In this document: positions 43,947 to 57,597 of the stretch, in pieces
Numbering within the stretch: position 1 is the stretch's first letter
Layout of the letters: every line of letters begins with the position of its first letter
NCBI GenBank assembly: GCA_020226215.1
Contig: CM035235.1
Span: 73,309,283 to 73,373,282, forward strand
Length of the DNA stretch: 64,000 nt
Source: Sindora glabra
Lineage: Eukaryota; Streptophyta; Magnoliopsida; Fabales; Fabaceae
Direction of reading: 5' to 3'
Made by a program: the position numbers and the translations under genes
Notes under the pieces: generated by a model
Database searches by the model: none
Told to the model about the DNA's origin: nothing
The model's input: the letters and a program-made list of their open reading frames with translations, nothing else

Positions 43947-46900
43947 TCACTTTTTACCCCCACCGGAAACATTGAACTTGAAAAATATGACATCTGCATC
44001 TTGAACTACATACGTCTTCCCCTCCTGTCTGTACTTTCCAGCAGCCTAACAGGAAATACAAAGGAAATGTTAGACCTCTTAAAGATGAGCACACACAGTA
44101 AAATGGAGAGCTAACATGAGATGTATATAAAATTACCCCAGCACACCAGAACTCAGGTCAGCTTTAGTTGGGTCTAATATTGGGAAACACATTAAAATAT
44201 AATCTTAAGCATAACAAAACATAAATGAAAACGACCTCCCTTCACTCAGATTTTTCAACATTACATATCAAAAAGACAGGTCAGGTGGATGCATATAACA
44301 ATGGTCATGGTGAAACCGACTCCTTAAGGACAACCACCTGCCTCCACAATTTCAAAAGAAAAGGCCATAAAGCTGAATCATCATACAAATATAATCCTTT
44401 TTCACTAGGAAACCCTCTAGAATAGTCTGAGTCTTAAAAATTAAGCGCACACCTTGACTGCTGCCTCACTGCCAAGTTCTTTTAGATCATCAAACTTCAT
44501 GACCTGAAAGAACAACAGTCAACTCATAGTAGTTGTTGAAAAATTGAGATTATATGTCAATACACAAGTCACTATAACAGAATATACATCAAACTACTTT
44601 TTATTTTAAATAATCAAGTTGATGAAGAATAAGTATGAACAGATATCGTTTAGTGTGTGTGTGTGTGTGTGTATAAAAATCAAATGAAATACTGCAATGA
44701 GAAGAAAAATTATCCTCCATCTATGCACTCTTCTATCCTTTTAATAGATTCTTACGCCAATATAGCAACATCCTAAGAGGGTGCTAAGGCAATACCTCAA
44801 TTTAATAGAAGGGAGAACAAAACTGATTATAACTAACAATATTAAAGATAAGGAGGTAAGAATAACCTCAGCACAAATAAATCCTCTTTCAAAATCAGAA
44901 TGGATAGCTCCTGCAGCTTGTGGAGCCTTTGTTTGCCGTCTAATTTGCCAACACTTAACCTGAAAGATGTAAATCGTGCCAATAAAAAGAGCAGTGAATT
45001 TATAGGAAAGAAATGTCAGTACATTATAAATGAAAAAGCTCTATAAAAATAATTGTATAACAAATACCATGGAATACGTGTATGAATCTTAATAAGCTTT
45101 TTGAAGTATTCAAGCAGAAATGTTACCTCATCAGGTCCAGCTGTGAAAAAGTAAATGAGATTAATCGCTGAAAATCCGGTCTTTATGATTTTCGGAAGGG
45201 CACTGTCAACAAAAAATGGACCAGGTATAGATAACAACATATTGGCTCTTTATAATTATTGACCAACATACTTAGTCACCTGAATTTATAAACACCAATT
45301 GGGTAAACTGAAAACTAACAGTATAGTTAAATAAAAAAAATAAAGAAAGGCCATCAATATTTAGATTAAATCATCCAAACAGTGAGCACAAAAAGGTCTT
45401 TCTAATCATTCAGAAAGAACCACAAGTATTACATCTTAAAGAGGTATATGTAAAAATATCTACAGGACAAAGGTTATTTTCTAATGCAAGTGTAGCAGAA
45501 TGAAATATGCAGCTTAGCCTTGATTCTCTGAGTATGCATGTGGATTATTTTTGTTTTTGTTTTTGTTTTAATTATCCTCTTAATTTAAGCCGTAAGCGGG
45601 CATTATAGAACATATACATGCAGGCACACGATTATAAGCATATAGCATTTCACTTCAAAATCAATGTCAAGAGACATCTTTTAGGTTCAATAGTTAGAAT
45701 TGAATTTATGCTGCCCTACCTTGCATCATTCTAATTTATGTCAATGATATCGAAAGTAACATAACCACAAAACTATCTAACTAACAAAAAGCCCCCACTC
45801 TGGATATCAACCAGATAAACCCGTTGAGTTAAACAACACTAAAGTAAGAGCTTACTCAGGATAGTGTGAAATCTAAATTATTAAGGTCATTATGTTCCTC
45901 TTGATTCAGGACAAAGAATAGCAGATATATAAGCCAACTCAATGGAAGTGCAAAATCAATCACGTATTGATCCTTCACTGCTACAAGTAAGCTAAGAGAA
46001 TCCTTATATCAGCTTTTCTAACATGCATGATGACTCTCACTCCCCTACAGAATCCAATATTGAGTTGTCTTCTCTACCTTCCCTCTTCCAAGCATGACAC
46101 CCTTCCCCTTCCATGAATTTTCCCAGCCATGCATGCACCCCACCAATTATATCCCAACAACCAGAAAAAGAGAATTCATATGCCTCTATTAATCACTGAA
46201 AGTAAATCATTCTACAAACTTCAGAATGTAAATCTGGTTAATAACCAGATCTTGAACAGACACTTCAATTTTAAGCTTTACAAAATTTCAGGCTAATTAG
46301 AGCACCAGATCCTCAATGTAACCTTCCCCAAATTTTTTAGAAGAATCTTCTAGCTTTTGTAACAGAACAGCCTTTATTGTTTCAATTTGTCCACACATAT
46401 CTACCGTGCAAATCAAGACATAAGGGGATAAAATGAAATTAATTTTCAAGAACTTTCAAAGCAATAAGTTAGAAACAACAGCACTTGTTGAAAATACTCC
46501 AGTTCCTTTTAAAAGTATAAAATGTTTGCAAAATAAGGTGGTGATGGCACATTAATTGAGGGTAACAAACCTCTGAACCTTGTTCTCCTCACAATACTTA
46601 GCTGCTTCATCAGGAGGCATATCAGCAAGGTTCCTCTCTAAGGCACAGCTGAAAGGAATAATTGGCTCACCGCCATGCTCCTGGACCCTGGAGAACAGAG
46701 AGGCCAATCTCAATCATCGCTGCTTAAGCATGACAGAACAAATTGAGAAAATTATACAGGAAACTCCAATATTACCAATAACGAGAGAGGACACAACTTA
46801 GCACATAAGAAACAAAACAATGTGAGAAATCTATACACATACTGATTGTCATTTAAAAAAAAAAAAAAAATAGGCAGCTAACTTTTACTTCCCCTACCCA

Positions 46901-49900
46901 GTTGGACATAACTTGGTATACAACGTTGCTATTTAATTTTCAAGAGAAAGAACACTGATGAAGGACTGTGGCAAAATCAGTTAAAAAATCACAAAGGGTG
47001 TCTCAAGCATTTGTTTTGAACATACTTGATCTTTTTTTTTGGGGGGTGGGGGACCTCAAGCGTTTGTTTTGTATTGGATATTTTGTCATTTTCATTTCAA
47101 AAGTATTTTATATATTTACAATACCATATTAACTTTTATATCTTCTGGTCATCAGTTGTATTCCGGCTTGGGCTTATGTTGTTTGGGGTTTTAAAGAGTA
47201 TTATAATGTTTATTCACTCATAATTTTAGGGAAGTTTATTCTTACTATATTTGTTTGTCTTTTCACCTTTATCTTAATCCCGATAGACGTGTTTGGTTGC
47301 TAGACTCTTTTGGCATGTTTACTTGTAAGTCTTTCTTCAATTTTTTGGTCCAGCACACTTCAAATATTGATTTTTCATTCCATAATTCTTTTTGGGAAAT
47401 TAAGGCTTCATGTAAGGTTAAACATTCTGTTTGGACAACTCTTTTGAACAAGGTTAATAGTAAAAATTTGCTACAAGCGCACGCAAACCTCATAATTCTT
47501 CTTAGACTTGGCTGTCTTGTGGGGGATGGTGTTTGTTCCCATTTTTGGGAGCATACTTAGCTGGCAGAGATTGCTTTTTTCTTTTAAAGATCATTTTCCA
47601 CATCTTCATCGTTTAGCTACCTTTCACAATGCTGCCGTTTCTTTATTTCTTCAAAGGTTCAAATGATATGAAGACTTCAAATTGCTTGATTCCTTCAACC
47701 TTTTTATGGTTTCCTAGACTGGCGTACATGGTCCTTAGATCATTTGGTTCTTAAACTAGCAAATTTTTCTTTGATATTTTGGTCAAAAACCCTTCAAATC
47801 AGTTTCTGCCTTTTTCTAATTCTTTTTGGGCTGCTGTTCTCCATAGGATCAATACTAATAATATGCTTCAAGTGCATAGGCTTCATGTGTGATTTGTTAC
47901 TAGAATTCAGACGCTATCAATCATTTGTTTCTAGATTGCTATATCATATATGGCTTGGGAGCTTTGAACCAAATTGTTGTTTTCCAATCTGATGTTACCT
48001 AGGTTTGCCCTTTAAATTTAGGTTTTTTTTATCTATTAATTTCAGGAATTTTGGGGGTGATAAGAATAAGAAGGCTCCCTGAAATTGTACTCGTTTTGCA
48101 GTTATTTGCTCCATTTGGTTGGAAAGCTATGCTAGAATTTAAAAAATGATCCAGTAAGTGTGCATTTATGGGACAGGACTTTGTTTGTAGCTTCTCTTTG
48201 GATGAATGGTAATGGCTTATGGCTGAGTTTGCCCAATTTGCATAAAAAATTGGGCAGCAATCTTTTATTAATATTAGCTTCTTTCTTTTTTGGAGGATTA
48301 CTTATCCTCTACATACACACATACATACGCACATACATATGAGTGCATGCATACAAATATGAAACAAAAAATAATACAGTAATATAAGGCGAAACAAAGC
48401 AAGAAAAGCATACATACCATGCATGAATTTTTGGAAGAAACTTGTTCTTTTTTCTTTGGTAATCTTTCTCGGTCATGTTAACCTGTGCATAAAATGCAGA
48501 TATTAACATGTAGTATTTCATAAATAGAACCAATTTAAACCCTCAGCATGAGAGGAATGCAGCAATGAGACAGACATGCAATAGACATGACAGTAGATGG
48601 ATAATGACAAGCCTTTATAAAATGTTAAACAAATGACATGGCTGGGATAGCCAAATAAATAATCTACAAAAGGAAATATAAATGATAGTCTGTATTATGT
48701 ATGTAGATGGGAATGATCTTATAGAAAGACAATATTATTTGAAGGTAAAGGGGCAAATTTCAGAGGATAAGGAATCCTCTGAGAAAACAGACAAAAGACT
48801 ATTGACTAGAGCAAAACAGTAACAACCTACGAACCTTTTGGCATGGACAAAACATTCAATGAGTATTTTATCTCAATATACAAGAAGGAAGACTTTTACA
48901 ACCCAAATAAGAAAATTCAAAGTCAATGAAGAAAAGGAAGTTACCAAATATACAACAGGTTTGGCAGTAAGCAACTGGAAAGAATTTATAATGTCACTAT
49001 CAGTAGTCTTCCAATCCCCCAGGCGTACATCTTTTCCTTCCTCAAGCAATGCCTTAACCTGCAACAACAAGAATCGCCATTAAACTTCTACATCCACATT
49101 GGATCTACAGGACTTCTTATACATTTGGATTTTGAATATTTAGGGATCAAAAGAAAATGTCCCATTCAGAGTCGGGAAGTGATAGCATCTAAATCATGTG
49201 ACATTGTAGGGCAGAAAAAGGAGTTTCATGCTTTATCATGACTTCATTAGTAAGTTAATAACTCCAGTTTGACCACTTAAGTACGTCACATACTACCACA
49301 AGATTGGATATAATCAGAAAAATGTTAAGACATGTTACAAACAACTGCTTTTTATACGGTATTTTGTTGTAGAATCTTGAAGAAGGCCATGTAACGTGAA
49401 GACAGGTCTTCCATCCAGCCATGTTCAAGATATTTGTTACATGTGATCAGTGACACTGCTTTTCATAAAACAGTATATGAAATCTTAAAAGAAAGCCATG
49501 CAACAGAAAACACCTTGTAACACACATAACAAGAGAGAGAAGTAAATAAAGAGTAACCTTAACCACTTCAATTAACAGAAAAGAATAAATACAATGCAAC
49601 AGGCAGCACGAACTGCAAAAATATACAAATTGACATATGGAAGAACAAGTGGCAATGGCAAATGAAAATAGATTGGATAATCTGCAGAAGCTCAAGACCA
49701 AACCCTTTGACAACATTCATGCTCGACTTTTAAGTGCTTGTCATTACTCCTCTTCATGCTCTTTTCAAGATCTTCTATCCGCTTCTCCATGAATTCAATA
49801 TCCTAAAACATCATGCAAAGGGCAAGGCTGAGAATCTCCTTAGATGAACATTTATATAACAGCATAAAAACAGATTAGCGAAAGATCTTGTTTTGAACAT

Positions 49901-52900
49901 TCTTTGTAGAGCAGGAGCATTGGACCTGATTTTTCTCCACCACTACCACATTGTTTGGATGTTAATGGAAAGTGGGATGTGTAGAAAAGTATTATCTCAT
50001 TTGTTGTCTAGATAGGTATAAAAAGATATATAAAAAGGTGCATGCTAAGGTACCCATGTGGTACCAAACCCATGCTGATGTGGCAGCATGGAGAGCCATT
50101 GGATGAGAATATGGTAATCTCATCCAATGGCTCTCCATGCTGCCACATCAGCATGGGTTTGGTACCAAATGGGTATCTTAGAATTCCCCATATAAAAAAG
50201 GATAGAAAATAGGTGGAAAACTATTTTCTCTTGTTTGGTTGGGTAGAATAGTAAATAATATTAATGAAAATTTGATTTCTGATAAAGAACAATGGGGTAG
50301 TGCGATCCATGTAACCGACCTCACTTAGTGGGATAAGGCTTTGTTGTTATTATTGGTTGGGTAGAATGGTAAAAGGAAGGAAATTGTTATATTATAAATT
50401 GACAAGTTTATGCTAAATAGTATTTGTAACCTTTGGCACAGAGTAGAGGGCAAAGTTGGAATGAAATGTAAAAGATGAGTTTTCCATAGATTTTCACACC
50501 AATTTGGCAGAGAAAAAATTCAATGAGAACCCCAATACTTTTCATTACCTTTGTCTTCTCCTCTACTCTTTTCTAAAGCAACTGAACAAATAAAAGACTG
50601 AACCTCAATATTTTCTATCTGATTTTGTCCCCACCTTTCTTCAAGCAAATATACATAAAAGACTGTTCCATCAAACAGTAGATTAATAGCAAGAGTTGCC
50701 ACAAAAAGTTCCAGTTCCTATCCACATTCAATCCAATATCTTTTTTCGATTAAAAAAGAAACTTTAATAAACAGGGGATGGAATACAAATGGAGAGGATA
50801 AGTAACCTCAAAATCAATAAAAGATTTCTGCCCAGTATCACGAGCTATTCATGCAAAAAGCTCAGGAATCACAACTTAGCAAAGTAGTACATATAACATC
50901 CTGAAGTCAAATACATACCTTTAAACGTAATTCTTCAGTAATAACCTCTAAATCCCTCACTGGGTCAACAGAATCATCTACATGGATAATATCTGGATCC
51001 TCAAATGCACCTAATAAACAGCAAGGGCTCTAGGTTATATTGCAATCAACCATAAAGCAACACAACAAGGCTTTTTAAGTTGCAAAAGATTGTAAACATC
51101 TTACGTAAAACATGAAAAATGCCATCTACTGCACGGATGTGGGATAAAAAACTATTTCCTAAACCTTGTCCTTGATGAGCACCTCGAACCAACCCAGCTA
51201 TATCATGGATTTCCAAGAAAGCTGAGACCTGTAAAAGAATTTGAATGCATCATGTTAGGAGACAGAATAGTCCACCAATAACAAACAACTAACACATCAG
51301 ACACAAACAAATAGAGGTTACTAAGTGGTAACTGACTGATTATGTATTTACAATTACATAGTCATACTGATATAATAAATCTTTGGTGGGAACTCAAGGA
51401 AATCAACATAGTAACATGACCAATAGTGTACTATAGAGACCATGAAAGACAACTTGTACAGTGAGATAGATCAATAGTGTCACTACAGCAACAACATCAA
51501 AGCCACCTCTCAAGGATATTAAGGAAGGCTGGGTTTTAAACATGCTACCTTCATGAGTGGTGCAATAACCAATTAAAAAAGCTAGATAATTATGGTAACA
51601 AAGACCTAGTACCGGTAAATGATAACAAAAGGAAAGCTAATTGCCTGCTTGCCCCCTGATGTAGCAAAAGGGTTCTAGAGTCTAAGAGATAAGATGCTCC
51701 CGAGAGATGATTGCATCCAATCCTAACCTACTATAGACATAAACAAGATAAACAAGTGGTTTCCAGTCAACACCACAATCTACATGACATTCTATAGCAA
51801 CCTTATGCTATTAAATTTTCCAATTTGAAGAACAATTTTAGTCAAGACTTAAGACTATGACTTCAGTAATAGATATCCTCCACAAGGTTTGCCAAGTGCC
51901 AACAAAATCCATCAATTTGTTATTATTTCTATCTTATCTATGTTCTCACCCAATTGTATTTTGAGGAATTACTAAACACCATTTGCCATCATCATAATCA
52001 ATCAAATTCATGAGGAAGGAAAATGGATTGTTGAGAAACAAGTAAGTACTAATAGTTTAGCCCATGTAAGACCCATTTCCTGCAGTGGGGCATACCTCAA
52101 GTTGTTTTAAAAGCTTTCTTGATTCTCATGAATATCTTAGTACCATCAATGTCATGTATTAATTTTTAATGTAATTTCCATAGTGTATATTTTTAATCAT
52201 TTTATTTAGTTATTTTAGGCTGTTTTAGGGTTATTATGGTAGAACTAGAATTAAAAGATAATTATATTGTCTGGGAGCATTTTGAATAATTTCTTAACGT
52301 TGAAGTAGTTTAAGCAACTTAAGTTCTTTAAAGGTTATGACTTTACGTACATCTAGGTTTCTTAGAGGTTAAGTATTTTCTATCCTCTTTAAAGGAGATG
52401 CAAGGCTGTAACAAAGAGAGTGCAGTTTTATTATAATACAAGATACAAGAAGAAACGTTTTCTGTTTCCCTGCTTCTCACCAGAAGACCAACCCACTCTT
52501 GGCTCTGTCTGTCTCCCCATGCGATCCCCTATGGCCCAATCCTTAACTATCCTGCTACTACCTCTGCGTCAATTACTTAAGGTTTAACAAATTTACTAAT
52601 CAAGAGTATTTGCCTCTAGTTAAGCTACCTTAGCCTTTATGCAGGTATGATCCAAATTACCCTATGGAAAGGCAGCGACCAAATGTTATATATGGCAACT
52701 AGAGATAATGAAAGCAAAACAAAAAAATTTCAATCCAAAATATTCAGCAATTTTGTGATTCATGAGACAAATTCAAAATTTAATAGAGTTTAATTGATTT
52801 TTCACAGCAGTATTGCTAGTTCTTCTTTAAATGACCATAGGCTTCATTGTAAGATATGAATCTAAGCTATGAGTTACATACTTCACTTTTTGGCTTGTAT

Positions 52901-53769
52901 AATTGGCAAAGCCACTCAAATCGCTCATCAGGAACATTGACTCGTGCCTCGTTAGGCTCGATGGTGCAAAAAGGGAAGTTCTCAGCAGGTATTGCCAACT
53001 TTGTCAATGTATTGAAAAGAGTAGATTTGCCAACATTTGGCAAGCCCACCTGCGAATGCAACATATAAAATCGTGAAACTCACTAACTCAAACAGTAAAT
53101 ATGTTCAATATTTAAGCAAATAAACACCAAACCCTGTTTATAATTCGGGCCCGAGTTACAATAATGCTGAATCTTATAAGTAGAATTAACCATAAAAAAA
53201 GTATGTGTTTTCACAAAGAACCTAGCTTGATAGTTGAAACTAAGATCATCGCAACCATGTTATAAATTTTTCCACACTCGGTTATTAGTCATTCAACAAT
53301 TAAGAGAGAGAGAGAGAGATGAAACTAAAACAAGCAGATCTTCGTAATATTAATCAATTAAACCCCCCCTAAAATAAAAAGATCCTGAACCCAACTTGAA
53401 AACCCGATATTGATACTATATTTCAAGCATATATCAGCTTCGAAAAACACACGCACGGGGGAAAAAAATTCAATCTCGAGAACGAGACAATTTAGTGAGG
53501 CAGCAGGGGGAAGCAATGCATACAATCCCAATCGCAATCCACAATAGGATTAGCATCACAAGCAAAGTAAACAAATAAATAATAAAAAAATACTTTCCCC
53601 AATTGACAACGCTACCAGAGGCAAAACAATTTCCATTTCCAGAACAGAATCAGTGAATGAAAGTAAGGAAAACGAAGCATACAATCCCAATCTTGAGATG
53701 AGACGAGAATCGACCAAGGATGGGTCGCTCAACTGGGGCTTCCTTCGATTTAGCGGCTTTGGGTGGCAT
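43947..53769 (-). CDS. OLA1: Obg-like ATPase 1 (YchF subfamily)
   Basis: Twelve exons: 53,769-53,683; 53,049-52,882; 51,228-51,105; 51,010-50,919; 49,802-49,704; 49,058-48,945; 48,482-48,418; 46,687-46,571; 45,202-45,127; 44,959-44,867; 44,503-44,453; 44,045-43,947. All GT-AG and in phase; they give 394 residues, the length of plant OLA1. OLA1/YchF proteins are TRAFAC P-loop proteins that bind ribosomes and hydrolyse ATP rather than GTP, with roles in translation and stress responses. Visible: P-loop GLPNVGKS (about 31-38), G3 DIAGLV (about 92-97), and NMTE in place of the GTPase NKxD (about 230-233), which explains the nucleotide preference. A coiled-coil arm lies around 160-200 (KRIEDLEKSMKRSNDK), and a C-terminal TGS domain covers about 300-387. 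Introns hold LINE pieces, a SINE-like tail and a foldback; the exons are undamaged. Confidence 0.95.
44654..44672. repeat. (GT)n microsatellite in an OLA1 intron
   Basis: About nine GT units within the intron between exons 10 and 11 (44,504-44,866). Confidence 0.75.
47230..48300 (+). mobile_element. Two LINE (L1-type) ORF2 3' fragments joined head to tail, in an OLA1 intron
   Basis: On the + strand, antisense to OLA1, the zf-RVT region of plant LINE ORF2 is recognisable at 47,255-47,500 (DRRVWLLDSFG.F.CKSFF, KVKHSVW, NKVNSKNLLQ). The sequence then jumps back to material that normally precedes zf-RVT (LVGDG...FWEHT at about 47,515-47,560) and runs through a second zf-RVT-like copy (about 47,745-47,890) and a C-terminal HLFLD.../WDRTLFVASLW stretch near 48,165-48,200. 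Several stops and shifts. A (CATA)n-like run follows at 48,311-48,350. Confidence 0.7.
50045..50181. repeat. Near-perfect foldback (palindromic) element in an OLA1 intron
   Basis: Inner arms 50,060-50,108 and 50,118-50,166 are 49-bp exact reverse complements around a 9-nt loop (ATATGGTAA). Imperfect pairing extends outward to about 50,045 and 50,181 (CTAAGGTACCC against GGGTATCTTAG). Similar ATATAAAAAGG and ATATAAAAAAGG words lie outside both arms. It sits in the intron between OLA1 exons 4 and 5. Confidence 0.9.
50283..50357 (+). mobile_element. SINE/LINE-type 3' tail fragment
   Basis: CTCACTTAGTGGGATAAGGC followed by TTTGTTGTTATTATTG is the widely shared 3' end of plant Au-type SINEs and some LINEs. 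No tRNA-like 5' head with A and B boxes is visible, so it is a truncated tail. Confidence 0.55.
53518..53692 (-). repeat. Duplicated splice-donor segment at OLA1 exon 1
   Basis: The 16-mer GCATACAATCCCAATC, which spans the true exon 1 donor (53,677-53,692), recurs exactly at 53,518-53,533 inside intron 1, with looser similarity over about 55 bases. The copy offers an identical donor 159 bases downstream. Using it would reach an in-frame TGA early in the retained sequence. Confidence 0.7.
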
Positions 53770-55154
53770 TGTCTCCCAGCCACAGAAAGAGAGCTTCACC
53801 GAAGGGTTTGACTGCGCGTAGGAAGGAGAAGCTTTGTTTACGACACAAAAAGAGCTTCAGCAAAGCTCTGCAGGGTTTTGTTGGGTTAGGAGTGTAGTTT
53901 TACCGAACTGAACTGTGATTGCTGGCCGCTTTTCATTTTACTTTACTGTACAAAGATATTAGGGCAAATTTGGTCAAGCTCCCATTAATTTTGACTTCAT
54001 TACATTAATAATTTTTTTTATGCTGTACACTTTCGTTCCTCTAAAACACTTTCACCATTATTGTAAAATATAGCAGTGTTAACTTATTTTACTGCAACTT
54101 ATTTTTTAATACCATTCTTCATGGTAAAGAAATTATTTTTTTCATATTTTTATATATAAATATTGTAATAAAATTATATAAAGAAGGATATTTTTTTAAA
54201 GAAAAAGTACATCTACACATATAAAAATATAGGAAAATAATTTCTAATTGTGAAAGACAATATTAAAGAAAAGATTACAATTTAATAATTTAATATTATT
54301 ATATTTCATAATGATGAAAATGATTTAAGAGGTAAATGTGTATATTTTTTAAAAAGAGGTTATCAAATGTAATTAAAGTAAATTTCAAAAATAATCAATG
54401 TAAATTGTTCGAGATATTAAAATTCATGCAAGATAAAATAACTATAATTATGAATTATAAATAATATTTCTTCCATGAATTTCCTGAATTGTAAGCATAT
54501 GCAAAAATTTTCGAGAGGAAAAAAAGCATGATCAATTTCACTTACAAATATAGCTGTCAATTAGAAATAATTGTCTTAAAATATAATGTTAACTGAGATG
54601 AGATATACATTGCCAAAGAGCTGTTTGCTCTTCATCCATTTTACCCAGAGCTATTATAGGGTAAATTACCATAATAGAATAAACTTTTTTTTTAACATGA
54701 AAATAACAAATTTCAACTTCACAACTTTGGATAAATATATATTTGTTTGGAGGAAATGTTGGGCACTTTTGATAATAAACAGGTTCAAATCCCTCCTCCA
54801 CACGTCTCATCCAGAGTTCATCAGCAACACGTTCAAGGGTTATCCTGGCTACTAACAATTCATTTGAAGGCTCACTTTCGTCGGTCACCTTGAGAGTTTA
54901 GATAATATTAACAAATTGTTTAATTCTCTTAAGATAATTCAAGACATAATTATTAAAAATAACAAATCTAGCCTTTCCGGTTAAACTACTTGACAGAATT
55001 AATGTATTAATGTATCCTCTTAATTTGTCCGAGTATTCGGATGTCAAGTTTAACAAATCAAAATCCTGTTTTCATAACGGCTAAACCAAAAGTATTCGCC
55101 AGCTTGCAAGTGTGTTTCAAGCCAATAATTAAGCAAGTAAAATAGATAAAAAAT
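53770..55154. other. OLA1 promoter side and AT-rich intergenic DNA
   Basis: 53,770-53,960 is GC-richer and is the likely OLA1 5' UTR and promoter. Beyond about 54,000 it is AT-rich. The only protein-like stretch is at 54,720-54,892 on the minus strand. Confidence 0.45.
54720..54892 (-). pseudogene. Orphan protein-coding-like fragment
   Basis: About 57 codons (VTDESEPSNELLVARITLER...DELWMRRVEEGFEPVYY) with strongly coding-like composition, then degrading into AT-rich low-complexity codons. No start, splice sites or partner exons were found. Source family not recognised; likely a gene or transposon relic. Confidence 0.35.
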
Positions 55155-57597
55155 TTATTACGACCAAACTCGATTGTGACCGGTGAAAAATTCATTTTCT
55201 AGTTTCCACCAATGTATTTATTTAGTTTGATCCTAATTAATAAGTATTATGTATATATAAAAGAAAATAGTACTTAAAAATTTTCATTGAGGTTCTACAA
55301 AAGATGAGAAAATTAAATATGTTTATAGTTATATCAAAATAAAGATAAGTAAGTTTAACTAATTCATAAAGAATTAGTTCAAATGTCTTCTCTACCTAAA
55401 TTTATGACAAAAATAATGCTTAAAATAAGTTATTTATAATATTCTATGCTACCATACTATCAACAATGAACTCTCATAAATCTAGTTCTAAAGAGGTGGA
55501 TGTGAATACTCGACTTAAAAATTTGTAAAATAAACCACAAAAGAGTAAGTTTGGAGTTTCATCTATAAGAATAATAATAATTTACAATAATTTACCCATT
55601 AAATTATCCTTCTTTAATAATTTATATTATATTTAAGCATATTAATAACCAATAGCCATCATTCCATTTTCAATGTATCATATAATAATACTCATAAATA
55701 CCTACACTCAAGATCACATCTCATTTGGAATAATAAATAATAAATAAAATATATTCATCCATTTTTTGACTTCCAAATCCATCTTATACTATACCTACCT
55801 ATTTCCATATTTATTCCTTTTGAACTAACTATATATTCTACCAATCTTATTAGTCAAAATTTCCTATCTTATCCTATATTTACATCATTGCACCCGTCAC
55901 ATTTCCCATTTTTTATGTTACTTGTGGCATGATTCCTAATACAATTTAAACATTAGAGCTCAAACTTTATTCAATGCAGTCATAATTTAATTTCAATGTA
56001 TATCACAATATATCTTAGCACCATTATGCCTTCTTGTATGGCTACATGTATTCATACATATTATAGTAATCAATCCACAAAATATTCCTCAGCACACTTT
56101 ATTTTATGATTAATACAATAAGTTCATTACAACACATTATATCATACAACCTTTACTTCTTCATTTCATAATTACCTAAGTCATATACATATTTTATAAT
56201 TATTATAAACCACTCTATCTTTAATATTTAAAGACCAGACACCCCATGTTGAGCCATTATAAATTATGAAAATATAAAATAAGTTAGGTATAGTTTATTA
56301 TATGATCATTATAGTTGTGACTTTTAAGTGATATTTCATGGATAACACAAAAATTATAAATATACCATTCATGAAATTTATTCCATATGAAAATAAACTC
56401 AATTATCATTTTATAGATTGGTCATTTAGGCTAATCAGCTAAATTTTAAAAATGTTATACCTTTTTTAAGATAGACATAAAATTTTTTTTTTTTGAAATC
56501 TTAAGCTTCTATTCACTATTCTAATAATATCTTAAAATATACATAAAGTATTAATTTAAAATTAATTTTATTTAAAAGTAGACTTAATTACCTTTATAAA
56601 GATACATAATTCATTTAAAACGAATGTAAGATAAGAGATTATGCCATTTTATCTATCCTAAAATTGCCTCTAAAGATCTACATACTCCATTTTAAAGCAT
56701 AAATTCACCTCTAGACCTTTAAAATCAATTAGTCACTCGATTCACACATCAAAATCATAGTTTTTTATGAAAATATTATTGTTTATCTAATTATAAATAC
56801 CCTCTAAACACATATATTATACATCAAACATTGATATAATCATTAATATACTTACCTATTATATCATATCACCTCTCTTTATTATTTATTACTTCCATCA
56901 TATCAAAATAAATGAGTTTTAAGCAAAATCATAAAATAATTAATATTTCATCAGTATTATCATATAACTATAAAATCCATAATTTAGCTAGATTATCTAT
57001 TATCGTAAATGGAAAAGGGTGTTAGGAAGTTAGTTTGAAGATTTTTCAATTCTAATCATATCAAAATTTATAAGTTTTATGGTTAGAATTTACAATACCT
57101 AATAAAACCAAATAAATATCAAATTTCTTCATCAATCAAGTATGAGGGATTCTTGATAAAAGTAACATTCTTACCTTGATTACATGAAGAAACAAAGAAT
57201 AATCAAGGCTTTTTTTGCTTAATTGATAAAGTGATAGAGAGATTATGTAAGGAAAAAGCTAGGAAGAAATGGAGAAATAGGGAGAAATAAAAGAGATTGG
57301 AGTTTAGGGGCTAATAAAGAGGAAAAATAATGCTCCAGGTGCATTTTTGAAAAATTACTCCTAAATCTCTTCTATACTTATACCAATATAAAACTTTATA
57401 CTTCATAATTCTAATAAGTTATTCCTATTAAATTTTCACTAAATTTATATTTTTATATTTTTAATTTAGTCAACTTTATTTTATTTTATATTTCACATAT
57501 AGAATTCCTAACTCATCTAAATTTATTTGTTATCTTACTTATTCTTTCTTATAAAATAATTTCTAATTTATTAATGATTAAAAAAGATGTAGCAACA
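55155..57597 (-). repeat. Gypsy 3' LTR (about 2.4 kb)
   Basis: Ends on the plus strand at GTAGCAACA (57,597), so the element-strand start is TGTTGCTAC, directly after a polypurine tract. The other edge is placed near 55,155-55,161 by comparison with 62,655-62,661. Shared blocks include TAGTTTCCACCAA, ATTCATTGAGGTT-like and CCCCATGTT. Confidence 0.75.

Noticed and set aside
52867..53064. Stand-alone 65-residue GTPase-like peptide
   Set aside because: It is OLA1 exon 2 read into its introns, not a separate gene.
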